From Paenibacillus allorhizosphaerae (GTDB lineage: Bacteria; Bacillota; Bacilli; Paenibacillales; NBRC-103111): a stretch of DNA of 64,000 nt. The position numbers and the translations under genes were made by a program. The number at the start of each line of letters is the position of its first letter. The stretch's first letter is position 1. This document shows, piece by piece, positions 35,089 through 43,922 of this stretch. The stretch is from assembly GCF_910594985.1 (NCBI RefSeq), contig NZ_CAJVCE010000014.1, positions 62,001 through 126,000 on the forward strand, given 5' to 3'. The notes beneath the pieces were generated by a model. The model did no database searches. It was not told the DNA's origin and worked only from the letters and a program-made list of their open reading frames with translations.

Positions 35089-36081
35089 TTAGGATTGCAG
35101 GATGGAATCGATCCGATCCAGCTCTTCCTTGCTGAAATCCGATTGCGCCAAAGCTTGCACGGCGTCGTCGATTTGGCTGACCTTGCTGGCTCCGATCAAC
35201 GCCGAAGTGACACGGCCGCCTCGGAGCACCCAGGCAACAGCCATTTGCGACAGCTTCTGGCCCCGCTGCAGTGCGATCTCGTTCAGCTTCCGCACTTTCC
35301 CCATCACTTCATCGGTAAGCTCTTCCGGCTTCAAAAAGACGCTTTGACCGCCGGCGCGGGAATCTGCCGGAATGCCGTTCAAATATCGGTCGGTCAACAT
35401 CCCTTTGGCGAGCGGCGAATAGGCGATCGAGCCGATGCCCTCTTCCTCCAGTACGCCGAATAACCGTTCCTCGGGCTGGCGCACGAACATCGAGTACCTT
35501 GGCTGGTGAATCAGACAAGGCGTGCCGAGCGACTTCAAGATCGCCGATGCCGCCTTCGCTTGCTCCGCATTGTAGTTCGAAATGCCGACATAAAGCGCCT
35601 TCCCCTGGCGTACGATCAAATCGAGCGCACCCATCGTTTCTTCAAGCGGCGTATCCGCATCCGGACGATGATGGTAAAAAATATCTACGTAATCCAGTCC
35701 CATCCGCTTCAAGCTCTGATCGAGACTCGATACCAAATACTTTTTCGACCCGCGATCGCCGTAAGGCCCCGGCCACATGTAAAAGCCCGCTTTGGTGGAT
35801 ATGACCATCTCGTCGCGATAAGCGGAAAAATCGTCGCGCAGCATCTTTCCGAAGTTTTCTTCCGCACTCCCCGGAGGCGGACCGTAGTTATTAGCCAAAT
35901 CAAAGTGCGTGATGCCCAGATCGAATGCGCGGCGAACGAGCGCCCGTCCATTCTCGTACGCGTCCACTCCACCGAAATTGTGCCATAACCCAAGCGATAT
36001 CGCCGGGAGCTTTAATCCGCTTTTCCCGCATGCATTGTACTTCATGGTACCGTATCTTTCGCTATTTGGTGAATACGCCAT
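35089..36081 (-). CDS. Aldo/keto reductase (glyceraldehyde-phosphate reductase/YghZ-like)
   Basis: The product has 330 residues and a TIM-barrel NADPH-dependent reductase fold. The opening Y.....RY.TMKYNACGKSGLKLPAISLGLWHNFG (given in parts) and FDLANNYGPPPGSAEENFG hold the catalytic Asp and Tyr; the Lys is in VISTKAGF and the His in DIFYHHRPD. The late GASKVSQIDDAV binds NADPH phosphate. This signature is the subgroup of E. coli YghZ (Gpr), which reduces L-glyceraldehyde 3-phosphate and methylglyoxal. The ATG at 36081 is preferred, with GGGGAGG nine bases upstream. A terminator follows. Confidence 0.9.
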   Translation of the reverse strand: MAYSPNSERYGTMKYNACGKSGLKLPAISLGLWHNFGGVDAYENGRALVRRAFDLGITHFDLANNYGPPPGSAEENFGKMLRDDFSAYRDEMVISTKAGFYMWPGPYGDRGSKKYLVSSLDQSLKRMGLDYVDIFYHHRPDADTPLEETMGALDLIVRQGKALYVGISNYNAEQAKAASAILKSLGTPCLIHQPRYSMFVRQPEERLFGVLEEEGIGSIAYSPLAKGMLTDRYLNGIPADSRAGGQSVFLKPEELTDEVMGKVRKLNEIALQRGQKLSQMAVAWVLRGGRVTSALIGASKVSQIDDAVQALAQSDFSKEELDRIDSILQS

Positions 36082-36237
36082 TGTCCCCATCCTCCCCAAT
36101 CTGTATTGTTGTCCGTTTGTCCTTCTCTATTGTATCGCTTCTTTCTAGCAAAACATATGTCAGTATGGGTATAAAACATAGCATAATGTCAGATGATTAA
36201 CCGATACCGTTCCAACCATATCGCCTCAAGACGACCT

Positions 36238-37179
36238 TTATCCGCATACGAGAATGTGCCGGGTAAACGTTCCTTTGCGGACGACACAGCGATCGCGAAT
36301 CGTAAAACCGGACTGTTCGACCAGTTGGTCGATCGTATCCGTAGCAATGAGCACGGCTCGATCCGCAAGGGCGCGTGCGCTTCGCAGCATCGAAAGGAGT
36401 TCCTCCTGCGAAATGACGGAGCATAGATTATAAGGCAAATCCAGCACGGCCGCATCGTAATGCCCGGTCAATTCGTTTATGTCTTTGACGGCAACGACGT
36501 CAGGCATGCCAAAATGCGCCAGATTGGCACGCGCTCCGCGCACGGCGAGCGGGTTCAGATCGAAGCCGGCCATATCGATGCCCATCGAACGGGCTTCGAT
36601 CACCACCGTGCCGATCCCGCAGCAAGGATCGACCGCCTTGATCCCTTCCGGCCTCGGCACGGCGATGTTGGCGACGGCGCGGGCGACGCGGGTGCCGAGC
36701 GCCGTCGAATACTGCTGCGGCTTCGCTTTGTGCCGCAGCCATACCGCTTCGTTCGCTGCGCATGCGCCGAACAGCCAGCGGCCGCCGGCCTGCGCCACGC
36801 CGAACAGCTGCTGCGGGCGGCGCATCTCCGCCGTGCCGCGAATGTGTGCGCCGATGGCCCGTTCGGCCTGGCGCTGCCCATCGTAATCGACCGTCGTCTC
36901 CGCTCCGGTCTCGACGAACACGACTTTGAACGTCGCTTCCGCCACGGTCACGCCGTTGACCTCCTCCGCCAGCTCGGACAGCGTCGCCGCTTCATGCGAT
37001 ACGGCAATGCGCTGTTTGATAAACGGGCTGCGGCTTGCATCCAGATCGACATCGCTGAGCACATAGGCCTCCTCCGGCTCGGAACCGAACAATGTCCGCA
37101 GCTCCAACCGGCAAAGCGGGCGTTCATCCTCATGACAGGCGTATGTATATAAGTAAAGCGGGCTCCCGATTCTCCCCAC
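36238..37179 (-). CDS. TRM11-like SAM-dependent RNA methyltransferase
   Basis: The product has 313 residues. The C-terminal half is a Rossmann methyltransferase with VDPCCGIGTVVIEA (SAM binding), AGFDLNPLAVRGA, and the catalytic-type DLPYN in AAVLDLPYNLCS, a variant of (N/D)PP(Y/F). The N-terminal 150 residues are degenerate and could replace the THUMP region. The group is called TRM11-family or UPF0020 in Firmicutes, presumably acting on tRNA or rRNA guanosine. The start is uncertain: GTG 37179 overlaps the nearest GGAGG. It does not appear to be in an operon with the small protein upstream, since a terminator lies between. Confidence 0.82.
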   Translation of the reverse strand: MGRIGSPLYLYTYACHEDERPLCRLELRTLFGSEPEEAYVLSDVDLDASRSPFIKQRIAVSHEAATLSELAEEVNGVTVAEATFKVVFVETGAETTVDYDGQRQAERAIGAHIRGTAEMRRPQQLFGVAQAGGRWLFGACAANEAVWLRHKAKPQQYSTALGTRVARAVANIAVPRPEGIKAVDPCCGIGTVVIEARSMGIDMAGFDLNPLAVRGARANLAHFGMPDVVAVKDINELTGHYDAAVLDLPYNLCSVISQEELLSMLRSARALADRAVLIATDTIDQLVEQSGFTIRDRCVVRKGTFTRHILVCG

Positions 37180-37212
37180 CTCCGATTCAAACTTCTGCTT
37201 TCCTGTAATTTT

Positions 37213-37249
37213 AAAAAAGCCTGACTTCCCTTATCAGGAATGTCAGGCC
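37213..37249 (-). terminator. Terminator after the 60-residue protein gene
   Basis: GCCTGACATTCCTGA pairs with AAGTCAGGC, followed on the minus strand by TTTTTTA. Confidence 0.88.
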
Positions 37250-37272
37250 GTTCGGCAGCGAAAGCATAAGGC

Positions 37273-37455
37273 TCAATCGCTTTGCCGTTCAATGATTTCG
37301 TCCAATTCCGATTCATTGCGGTTCGCTGCCGCCAATACTTCCTGATCCGTTTCATTCGTCCCTTGAATCGCTTCAGCCGCTTCCGCCTGCTGATTCAGCT
37401 GTTCTTCCGCCTGTCCGATGCCGTGCGCGCCTTGATGATTTCTACTGGATGTCAT
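37273..37455 (-). CDS. Small acidic Gln/Glu-rich protein
   Basis: The product has 60 residues: MTSSRNHQGAHGIGQAEEQ, then NQQAEAAEAIQGTNETDQEV and NESELDEIIERQSD. It is hydrophilic and probably helical, with no cysteine and no signal. GGAGG lies seven bases before ATG 37455; the longer open frame is not supported. It follows the Nudix gene by 52 bp and is probably on the same transcript. I recognise no family. The Ala/Gln/Asn/Glu bias is like small spore or storage proteins, but SASP motifs are absent. Confidence 0.65.
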   Translation of the reverse strand: MTSSRNHQGAHGIGQAEEQLNQQAEAAEAIQGTNETDQEVLAAANRNESELDEIIERQSD

Positions 37456-37507
37456 AACCATTCCTCCGTAATTCATAGTCAAATGCTTGCCCTTGAGACA
37501 AAGGTTA

Positions 37508-38005
37508 CTATGCTCCGGAAGTTTCCATATTATGCAAAGCGGCTTGCTGGAACCGCACGACTTTCCCTTGGTCGTTAAAGTAACATTCAAACTCGTAGCA
37601 GCCCTGCCGTTCCAGTACGCATCGCAAATATAGGTGAAGGTGGCTGATCAGTCCTTTGTTCTGTTCATCAAGCAGCCAACCTGTTTCCTTCCACGAAAGC
37701 AGCCCCTCCTCCGTTTCTTTGGGCGCATCGTACGCCAAATGTTCCGGAAGTTCCGCGACGAACAGATGGGCGCCGCTCATCGCGCCCTGCGCGGAAAACC
37801 ACTTCACCCGTCCGGCGTAGTACAGTTCCCCCGCCTCGATGCCGGTCTCTTCGCGGATTTCCCGGATTGCGCCTTGCTCCGGGGTTTCACCCGGCTCGAT
37901 TTTGCCGCCGACGCCGTTCCAGCACCCCATCCCGGGAGGCTTATTGCGATTGAGCATCAGCACCTGACTTCCTCTGACCAGAAAACAGATCGTATATTTC
38001 AGCAT
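37508..38005 (-). CDS. Nudix hydrolase (8-oxo-dGTP diphosphatase-like)
   Basis: The product has 165 residues with a full Nudix box, GGKIEPGETPEQGAIREI followed by REETGI, near residues 32-55. The start LKYTICFLVRGSQVLMLNRNK and GCWNGVGGK fit the MutT/Nudix group that cleanses oxidised nucleotides or hydrolyses nucleoside diphosphate derivatives. The substrate cannot be deduced. AAGGAGG lies eleven bases before the ATG. It is between the UvrC-like gene (upstream, 45 bp) and the 60-residue protein gene, all on the minus strand. Confidence 0.9.
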   Translation of the reverse strand: MLKYTICFLVRGSQVLMLNRNKPPGMGCWNGVGGKIEPGETPEQGAIREIREETGIEAGELYYAGRVKWFSAQGAMSGAHLFVAELPEHLAYDAPKETEEGLLSWKETGWLLDEQNKGLISHLHLYLRCVLERQGCYEFECYFNDQGKVVRFQQAALHNMETSGA

Positions 38006-38050
38006 CAGCAGCGGTTCCTCCTTATCCGGCTTGAAACGCCGGTACGGCTA

Positions 38051-39154
38051 TCATCCTTCATTCCTTCCATCGCGGTCCCGGCTCATACGGTAATCGTAAT
38101 TGTTTTTGCACAACTCGAGCAAGTCCCGCTTGAGACCCCGCTTCGGCAGCGTAATCTTGACGGGCTTGCTACCCCCGACGCGCAGGGCGGCGCGCACTTT
38201 CCGCGGATCGGCGATTTTGTTCACGATGAGCTCGTCCGGCCGCTGCTCCCCGTAATGCGCGATAAGAAATGAATCGCAAGCCAGTTCGGCATAAGCGCTG
38301 ACCAGTTCGTGCATCTGGAAATCCCGCAGCATCCCTTCCTGCACTTTGGCGACGAGCACCCGGTCTTCGCCGAAATACAAGACATCCTGGTCTGCGGCGC
38401 TTTCCCGGTCGACAATTTGCTTGTCCTGCTTTCGCTCCAGCAGACGGATATACCGGAGCATCCGCTGTGCCTTCTCGAATTCCAGGCGCTCCGCATAAGC
38501 TTCCATCTTCGCATACATGGCCCCGATCAGCTCTTGTCCGCGGTTCGCCAGCAATTCGGCAGCCTGCTCCGCCCGCTCCCGGTAGTCCGCTTCACTGATG
38601 TTGCCTTCGCAGATTCCGCTGCATTTGCCGATATGAAGCAGCAGGCACGCTCGCTTCGGCATCGGCTCGCAGGTGCGCAGCCCGTAATGCTCCGTAACGA
38701 ATTCAAGCAGCACATCCCGGAACCTCGTGTTCTGATAAGGACCGAATCTCCGTTCCGGCCCTACCTCCGGCGCGGTCTTCCTTTCGGCCGTACGCCTTCG
38801 ATCCCGGTAATATACGCTAAGCCGCGGCAGCCGTTCATTCGTCAGCTGCAAATACGCATAGCCGCTATTATCCCGTTTCAGCGCCCGATTATAGGGAGGC
38901 TTATGGATTTTGATCAAATTATTTTCGAGCAGCAGGCTCTCCGCCTCGTTATTGACCAGCACCGCTTCAATGGCGGCGATTTCGCCGACCAACTGTCGAA
39001 TTCTACGGCGCGAGTGGTTTTTTGTAAAATAGGAACGCAGCCGGCTGCGCAAGTTTTTGGATTTGCCGACATACAGAATGCGACCCGCCGCATCTTTCAT
39101 GATATAGCATCCGGGGCTTGCGGGATAATCGGCGGCTTGAAACACGAAGGACAC
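38051..39154 (-). CDS. UvrC N-terminal homologue: GIY-YIG nuclease without C-terminal half
   Basis: The product has 367 residues and covers only the first part of UvrC. A GIY-YIG nuclease domain (PGCYIMKDAAGRILYVGKSKNLRSRL, seen as PGCYIM and ILYVGKSKNL) comes first. NNEAESLLLENNLIKIHKP follows, then a region with four cysteines (CEPMPKRAC, CSGIC), then a UVR-like helix pair (MEAYAERLEFEKAQRMLRYI). The RNase H-like endonuclease and HhH domains of full UvrC (about 600 residues) are missing. The GTG at 39154 is chosen for GAGGAGG eight bases upstream. It could make the 3' incision only, like Cho, or act in another repair path. Its nearest neighbour is a Nudix enzyme. Confidence 0.87.
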   Translation of the reverse strand: MSFVFQAADYPASPGCYIMKDAAGRILYVGKSKNLRSRLRSYFTKNHSRRRIRQLVGEIAAIEAVLVNNEAESLLLENNLIKIHKPPYNRALKRDNSGYAYLQLTNERLPRLSVYYRDRRRTAERKTAPEVGPERRFGPYQNTRFRDVLLEFVTEHYGLRTCEPMPKRACLLLHIGKCSGICEGNISEADYRERAEQAAELLANRGQELIGAMYAKMEAYAERLEFEKAQRMLRYIRLLERKQDKQIVDRESAADQDVLYFGEDRVLVAKVQEGMLRDFQMHELVSAYAELACDSFLIAHYGEQRPDELIVNKIADPRKVRAALRVGGSKPVKITLPKRGLKRDLLELCKNNYDYRMSRDRDGRNEG

Positions 39155-39231
39155 GAGCGGGACCTCCTCCGAAACCGGGTATTCTATGAAACTATTGTAA
39201 TATGATACAGAAGAAAAGAAAATGAGGAAAC

Positions 39232-39282
39232 AAAAAGGACCTCCCTCCATCATGTATCCATGACTTGCGGGTTGGTCCTTTC
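39232..39282 (-). terminator. Terminator after the solute-binding protein gene
   Basis: GAAAGGACC pairs with GGTCCTTTTT on the minus strand across a 30-base loop. It overlaps the region just upstream of the UvrC-like gene. Confidence 0.75.
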
Positions 39283-39307
39283 AAAGACGCCGAGCATGCT
39301 CCTTCGC

Positions 39308-40663
39308 TTACTTTTTCTGCGTCGTCAACGTCTCGATTTCTTTGTTGGCCGCCTCGTTCGCATCTCTCAGGGCGGTAACGATGTCTTTCTTGTTCGTGAT
39401 GATATCGGTAAACGCAGCGGCGAATTTGGCCGATGCAATCGATTCCTCCGGCGCGTACGTCCCGAGCTCGGCACGTTTCTGCGGGAACATGGCGGCAATG
39501 TTTTTCCCTTTGAACTTCGTCATCGACTCGCCGTAATGCTTCAATATTTCGCGGTTGTTGAGTACCGTCGCTCGGCCCAGCTTCGTATTTTCCAGCTGGT
39601 ACTCCTCCGAAACGAGGTAAGCGACGATATCGAACGCGAGCGGTTTGTTTTTGCTCAAGTTCGTTACCGACAAATATGCGGGATACGATTGCGGCCCGAT
39701 TCCCGGCGCCTGCTCATAGGAAGGTACGGTTACCGCGTCCCAGTTCATATCGTCCGGCGGCGTTCCGCCGCTGTAGTTCGTGTACATCGCGACGGTGCGA
39801 TCTTTTTCGAACATGGCCCGCATCGCCGCCACCGTACTGTTCTGGTCGGTCCACTGCATCCCCGAGAACTGGAAAAACTGAACGATGCTCTGCATAAACT
39901 TCCGCCAATCCTCGTTGTCGATCTGCGCCTTTCCGGTTTTGGGATCGACGAATTTCAAGCCGAGCTGATTCGTATTCGCTTGCGAGCCGGCCGCCGTAAC
40001 ATAGCCGACATACTGCACCCCGCCCTCGGAGCGGGTTAGCTTTTTCGCCAAATCGTATATCTCGCTCCAGGTCATGTTATCCTTCGGGTAAGGGACTCCG
40101 AATTTATCGAAAATGTCTTTGTTATAATACAGCGCCGCCGTCGCGGTCCAAACCGGCAAAGAGTAGATCGCTCCGTTGCCTACTCTGCGCTGGAATTCAA
40201 TAGTGGACGGCTCGAATTTGCTGAGGTCGATGTTTTTGGCTTTGATCAACGGGGTCATATCGTACTGGAGGCCGAAGTTTCGGAAATTGTAGGCATATCC
40301 GATCGAGTCGAACACGATGTCGATCGTCGTTCCGGCGGATAGAAGTTCCTGGAGTGTCGAGCCTTTGCCGCTCGGAATGTATTTCAGCGTAACGTCGGGA
40401 AACTTTTTGCGGATGGCGTTGCCGTACATGTCGTTGAACGCTTTCTCGTCGATCGTCCCGCCGGCCGTGTACATCGTAATTTCCTTCGGCCCGGTATTGG
40501 CCGGAGGCTCCGGCGGCTTGCTTGCAGCCGGGTCCTTCCCCTCGGATGGCGTGCCAACCGTCGCTCCGCCGTTTCCGCCGGGAACGCCGCTCCCTGCGCA
40601 TGCCGTCATGAGTGAAGCCATCAAAGCCGCCGTAAGCAGCAAGCTCCATCGTTTTGTTTCCAT
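39308..40663 (-). CDS. ABC transporter solute-binding lipoprotein (family 1, sugar type)
   Basis: The product is a 451-residue lipoprotein (LLLTAALMASLMTAC) that would catch a sugar or oligosaccharide outside the membrane for an ABC importer. After a Gly/Pro-rich linker, the fold starts at EITMYTAGGTIDEKAFND. ALYYNKDIFDKFGVPYPKDNMTW is the characteristic family-1 stretch (given here as ALYYNKDIF and FGVPYPKDNMTW). No permease or ATPase gene is nearby, so it must share a transporter. Its central motif is nearly the same as in the protein at 62602, so the two are paralogues. Confidence 0.9.
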   Translation of the reverse strand: METKRWSLLLTAALMASLMTACAGSGVPGGNGGATVGTPSEGKDPAASKPPEPPANTGPKEITMYTAGGTIDEKAFNDMYGNAIRKKFPDVTLKYIPSGKGSTLQELLSAGTTIDIVFDSIGYAYNFRNFGLQYDMTPLIKAKNIDLSKFEPSTIEFQRRVGNGAIYSLPVWTATAALYYNKDIFDKFGVPYPKDNMTWSEIYDLAKKLTRSEGGVQYVGYVTAAGSQANTNQLGLKFVDPKTGKAQIDNEDWRKFMQSIVQFFQFSGMQWTDQNSTVAAMRAMFEKDRTVAMYTNYSGGTPPDDMNWDAVTVPSYEQAPGIGPQSYPAYLSVTNLSKNKPLAFDIVAYLVSEEYQLENTKLGRATVLNNREILKHYGESMTKFKGKNIAAMFPQKRAELGTYAPEESIASAKFAAAFTDIITNKKDIVTALRDANEAANKEIETLTTQKK

Positions 40664-40756
40664 CCTCCAGCCCCCCTATAAAATTCGCCCCATATTAAAG
40701 TAGATTCATCATTTTACTATGCGGCAAAGAATGAAAATTTGCAATTTTCCGACAAT

Positions 40757-40809
40757 TAAAAGACAGGTTGCCTGTCCCGGACCGCATCCGGACAGTAACC
40801 TGTCTTTCC
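40757..40809 (-). terminator. Terminator after the LysM gene
   Basis: AAAGACAGGTTACTGTCC and GGACAGGCAACCTGTCTTT form a long stem. It is followed by TTAATTG on the minus strand. Confidence 0.82.
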
Positions 40810-40843
40810 TTGCGACGGCGGCGAAGCCGCCGGTACGCATCAT

Positions 40844-41365
40844 TTATTTGCCGGTGTACGGATATGCCGCATTCGGCCCGGTATGCATCGGATAAGCCGC
40901 CGTCGGCCCGGCGTTCGGCGCGGGGTACTGCGGGATTTGCATTGGATACGGGGCTGCCTGCATCGGTGAAGTATACATGGGAGCAGCATTCTCGGCACCG
41001 GCTGTCTCTTGCTCTAAGTACATTTTATGGCAGTACATTTTGTTCAGTCTCGGAATGTACACGATATGGCCCGGAGATAAAGCTTGCGGATGCTCGATAT
41101 GCGGGTTCATCGTTTCAAGAATCGGCTGTGGGACGTTATACATGTCCGCCAGCCTTTCGTAAGAATCGCCTTCCTGGCAATGATGCTGCGCATAGTAAGT
41201 GCCGTCCCGGTCCTCTTCTCCCCGGAAAAACGGAAAAAAGAACGGAGATAAAGTGAAAAACGGAAAAAAGCTGCGGCCGGGAAAAAAGAAAGGCGCTCCG
41301 AACCCGCCAAACGGTCCGAAACCAAAGGGCCCGAAGCCGCCAAAAGGGAAAAATGCACGATCCAT
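40844..41365 (-). CDS. LysM-domain protein with Phe/Gly/Pro-rich start, probable spore coat protein
   Basis: The product has 173 residues in three parts. The start is Phe/Gly/Pro-rich (MDRAFFPFGGFGPFGFGPFG, then FFPFFTLSPFFFPFF). A LysM domain follows at about residues 60-110 (HHCQEGDSYERLADMYNVPQ, MNPHIEHPQALSPGHIVYIP), which binds N-acetylglucosamine polymers. The tail is Ala/Pro/Tyr/Met-rich. No signal peptide is visible, which fits a mother-cell-made coat protein such as SafA rather than a secreted one. AGGAGG lies nine bases before ATG 41365. Confidence 0.8.
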   Translation of the reverse strand: MDRAFFPFGGFGPFGFGPFGGFGAPFFFPGRSFFPFFTLSPFFFPFFRGEEDRDGTYYAQHHCQEGDSYERLADMYNVPQPILETMNPHIEHPQALSPGHIVYIPRLNKMYCHKMYLEQETAGAENAAPMYTSPMQAAPYPMQIPQYPAPNAGPTAAYPMHTGPNAAYPYTGK

Positions 41366-41459
41366 GTAATGCAACCTCCTGTGAACGTAGTAGGGTCATT
41401 CGACTATGTATTGTATGGGCGGCCGCCCCCATGGGTTCCATGCTTGCATTGTTATTTCC

Positions 41460-41530
41460 AAAAAAGAAAACTGCGGTTGTACGATGAGTCAGGCTCATGA
41501 CATATGAGCCTTAATCACCATCCAACCGCA
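41460..41530 (-). terminator. Terminator of the mhq-type operon
   Basis: CTGCGGTTG and CAACCGCAG pair, with an inner AAGGCTCAT/ATGAGCCT hairpin, followed by TTTTCTTTTTT on the minus strand. It comes 18 bases past the wrbA stop. Confidence 0.9.
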
Positions 41531-41547
41531 GGGTATGCCTTGCTTGA

Positions 41548-42162
41548 TTATTGATTAAGCCCCGACTTCACCGCTTGAGCTACGGCAACGGTGCGTTTGG
41601 CTTGATGCTTCACTGCGTTCTGCACATCTTCGACCATTTTGCCGGACTGATCGATCGTCACGCTGGTGCCGTATGGATTTCCGCCGGATGCGAATATAAC
41701 GGGATCCGTATAGCCTGGCGCAGCAACAATAGCGCCCCAATGATACATCGACGTATACAATTGAAGAATCGTTTGCTCCTGTCCGCCGTGCGCATTTTGC
41801 GCCGAGCTCATTGCGCTTACGACCTTATTCGCAAGCTTCCCGTGGAACCAGAGTCCGCCTGTCGTATCGAGAAATTGCTTCATTTGACCGGGCATATTCC
41901 CGAAGCGCGTCGGGACGCTAAAGATAATGGCGTCCGCCCACTCTAGATCATTCAAGGACACGGTCGGCACGTTTTGCGTCGCTTCCACATGGGCTTTCCA
42001 AGCAGGGTTCGATTCGATCGCGGCTTGTGGAGCAAGCTCGGGTACCTTTAATACTTTTACTTCCGCGCCTGCTTCTTTCCCCCCATCCGCTGCCCATTGG
42101 GAGAGCTGGTAATTCGTTCCGGTAGAGCTGTAGTAAATAATCGCGAGATTCACATTTGCCAT
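41548..42162 (-). CDS. wrbA: WrbA-type NAD(P)H:quinone oxidoreductase
   Basis: The product (204 residues) is a flavodoxin-like FMN enzyme that reduces quinones by two electrons. Markers are LAIIYYSSTGTNYQLSQ (the phosphate loop), ADAIIFSVPTRFGNMPGQMK (split in the sequence as FSVPTRFGNMPGQ) and the late SSAQNAHGGQEQT. The ATG at 42162 is preferred, with AGGAG ten bases upstream; the longer frame has no ribosome binding site. It is the last gene of an apparent operon with mhqP, mhqO and mhqD homologues, all acting on quinones, and a strong terminator follows. Confidence 0.9.
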   Translation of the reverse strand: MANVNLAIIYYSSTGTNYQLSQWAADGGKEAGAEVKVLKVPELAPQAAIESNPAWKAHVEATQNVPTVSLNDLEWADAIIFSVPTRFGNMPGQMKQFLDTTGGLWFHGKLANKVVSAMSSAQNAHGGQEQTILQLYTSMYHWGAIVAAPGYTDPVIFASGGNPYGTSVTIDQSGKMVEDVQNAVKHQAKRTVAVAQAVKSGLNQ

Positions 42163-42298
42163 GGATTGCACACTCCTGTTCATAATAGGTGCCGAAATTT
42201 CATCGTGGAAATCCGCTTTACACACCGGATTTATTATTACCTTCGGTGAAGGACCGCATTCTTGGAAGCCGTATCCGGCCTCCAACCGTGAAGGTGAC

Positions 42299-42910
42299 TC
42301 AACTCTTGAAATGCATTTGAAACCAGGAAGCCGCTGCGTCCACTTCCGTATACGTCAGCTGATGACCGAAGTGCTCCCATCTTACGTCAACGGAGGCGCC
42401 GGCTGTGCCAAGAAGCTGCTGCAGCTCTTCGGTTTCCCCGGCCGAACAAATCGGATCGTTCGTACCCGCTCCGATAAACACCGGGACCCCGGTCAAATCA
42501 GGAAGAGGAATGCCTCTGCGCGGAACCATGGGATGATGAAGGATGGCGCCTTTTAACGCTTGCGTATAGTGAAACAGCAGGCTGCCGATCATATTGGCTC
42601 CGTTGGAGTAACCGACCGCCACCACGTTGCCCCGGTCAAACCCGTATTCGCTTGCAGCCTGATCAAGAAATTCATAAACTTCCTTCGTTCGGACGACCAA
42701 GTCCTCCTCGTCGAACACGCCCTCCGCGAGACGTCGGAAGAAGCGCGGCATCCCGTTCTCCAGCACATTGCCTCGAAGGCTGAGAACGGACGATACCGGA
42801 GAAATTTTGCGGGCGAGCGGCAGCAGATCGCGCTCCGTTCCTCCCGTGCCATGGAAAAGTACTAACGTCGGAGCTTCCTGGCGGGTGCCCTGCTCAAAAA
42901 TATGCTTCAT
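42299..42910 (-). CDS. mhqD: MhqD-like alpha/beta hydrolase
   Basis: The product is a 203-residue carboxylesterase-type hydrolase. The nucleophile elbow is VAVGYSNGAN near residue 102; the aspartate is in GAGTNDPIC and the histidine in EHFGHQLT. TLVLFHGTGGTERDLLPLA is the oxyanion strand. Bacillus MhqD is a hydrolase in the regulon for methylhydroquinone resistance; this gene's partners are the same families, so the name is used. The ATG overlaps the stop of mhqO by four bases (ATGA). Confidence 0.87.
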   Translation of the reverse strand: MKHIFEQGTRQEAPTLVLFHGTGGTERDLLPLARKISPVSSVLSLRGNVLENGMPRFFRRLAEGVFDEEDLVVRTKEVYEFLDQAASEYGFDRGNVVAVGYSNGANMIGSLLFHYTQALKGAILHHPMVPRRGIPLPDLTGVPVFIGAGTNDPICSAGETEELQQLLGTAGASVDVRWEHFGHQLTYTEVDAAASWFQMHFKS

Positions 42911-43857
42911 ACCGATTTCCCCTCCAGTGCTCTCACTTCGATCGGGAGCAGGTTCGCCTCGATTTGCGTGCGGTGCGGCTCAAACCAATCGGGCAGCATC
43001 AGACGCGATCCTAGCTGATCGGCAGGTTCGTCACGGGCAAATCCCGGCGGATCGGTAGCGATCTCGAACAAGATGCCGCCGGCTTCCCGGAAATACAGCG
43101 CATTGAAATATTGCCGGTCCACGATCGGCGTCGGATGATAGCCGTACGTTTCCACGGTGCTTCTCCAATCCGCATGCTGCGGGAAATCCGAGGCGCGCCA
43201 CGCAATGTGGTGCACGGTTCCCGCGCCGTCGCTGCCCCGGCTCATCGCGGCCAGTGGCACATCGATCACGTTGCCGATGTCCCCTTGGGAACGGAAGCGG
43301 GCATAGGCCGTGTCTTCCGCAACCTTTTCCAGCCCGAGCAACTGCTCCAGCGCATTCATGGTCCGCTGCGGATTGACGCTGAACAGCACAGCTCCTCCAA
43401 ACCCTTTGATCGCTTGATCGGAAGTTATGCCGCCGAAAGTCCATTGGCTTTGGGCTCCTTCGGCACGTTCGACCAGCTCGAGGCGCAAGCCTTCGTTGTC
43501 GGTAAATTGAAGATATTGTTCTGCAAACCGGCTTACTTTTGCCGTCTCGATGCCGAAGCTTGCCAGCCGCTGCTCCCAGAACGGAAGCGATCCGACGGGC
43601 ACCGCATATGAAGTGATGCCGACCTGGCCGCCTCCGATCGTTCCCTTACGCGAATTCGGCCAAGGGAAGAAGGTAATGATCGTTCCCGGGCTTCCCGCCT
43701 GGTCGCCGAAGTAAAGATGGTATACTTCGGGCGCATCAAAGTTGATTGTTTTTTTAACGAGGCGAAGCCCCAAAACCCCCGCGTAGAAATCGACATTCGC
43801 CTGCGGATCGCGTGCGAAAGCGGTAATATGATGAATTCCTGCCGTTTGCAGTGTCAT
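42907..43857 (-). CDS. mhqO: MhqO-like ring-cleaving dioxygenase
   Basis: The product (316 residues) is a glyoxalase/extradiol-dioxygenase type protein that opens hydroquinone rings in the Bacillus model. It has two VOC modules: GIHHITAFARDPQANVDFYA with the first metal ligand (His), DAPEVYHLYFGD, and in the second VHHIAWRASD. A late ILFEIATDPPGFA carries the glutamate ligand. The ATG at 43857 has GGGAGG seven bases upstream. It lies between mhqP and mhqD homologues, with the gene order of Bacillus mhqNOP plus mhqD. Confidence 0.9.
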   Translation of the reverse strand: MTLQTAGIHHITAFARDPQANVDFYAGVLGLRLVKKTINFDAPEVYHLYFGDQAGSPGTIITFFPWPNSRKGTIGGGQVGITSYAVPVGSLPFWEQRLASFGIETAKVSRFAEQYLQFTDNEGLRLELVERAEGAQSQWTFGGITSDQAIKGFGGAVLFSVNPQRTMNALEQLLGLEKVAEDTAYARFRSQGDIGNVIDVPLAAMSRGSDGAGTVHHIAWRASDFPQHADWRSTVETYGYHPTPIVDRQYFNALYFREAGGILFEIATDPPGFARDEPADQLGSRLMLPDWFEPHRTQIEANLLPIEVRALEGKSV

Positions 43858-43922
43858 ATAAATTCCTCCCTTAAGGCATTGCGTCAAGCAATGCCGTTTA
43901 TTGTAATTAGATAGCCGTTCGA

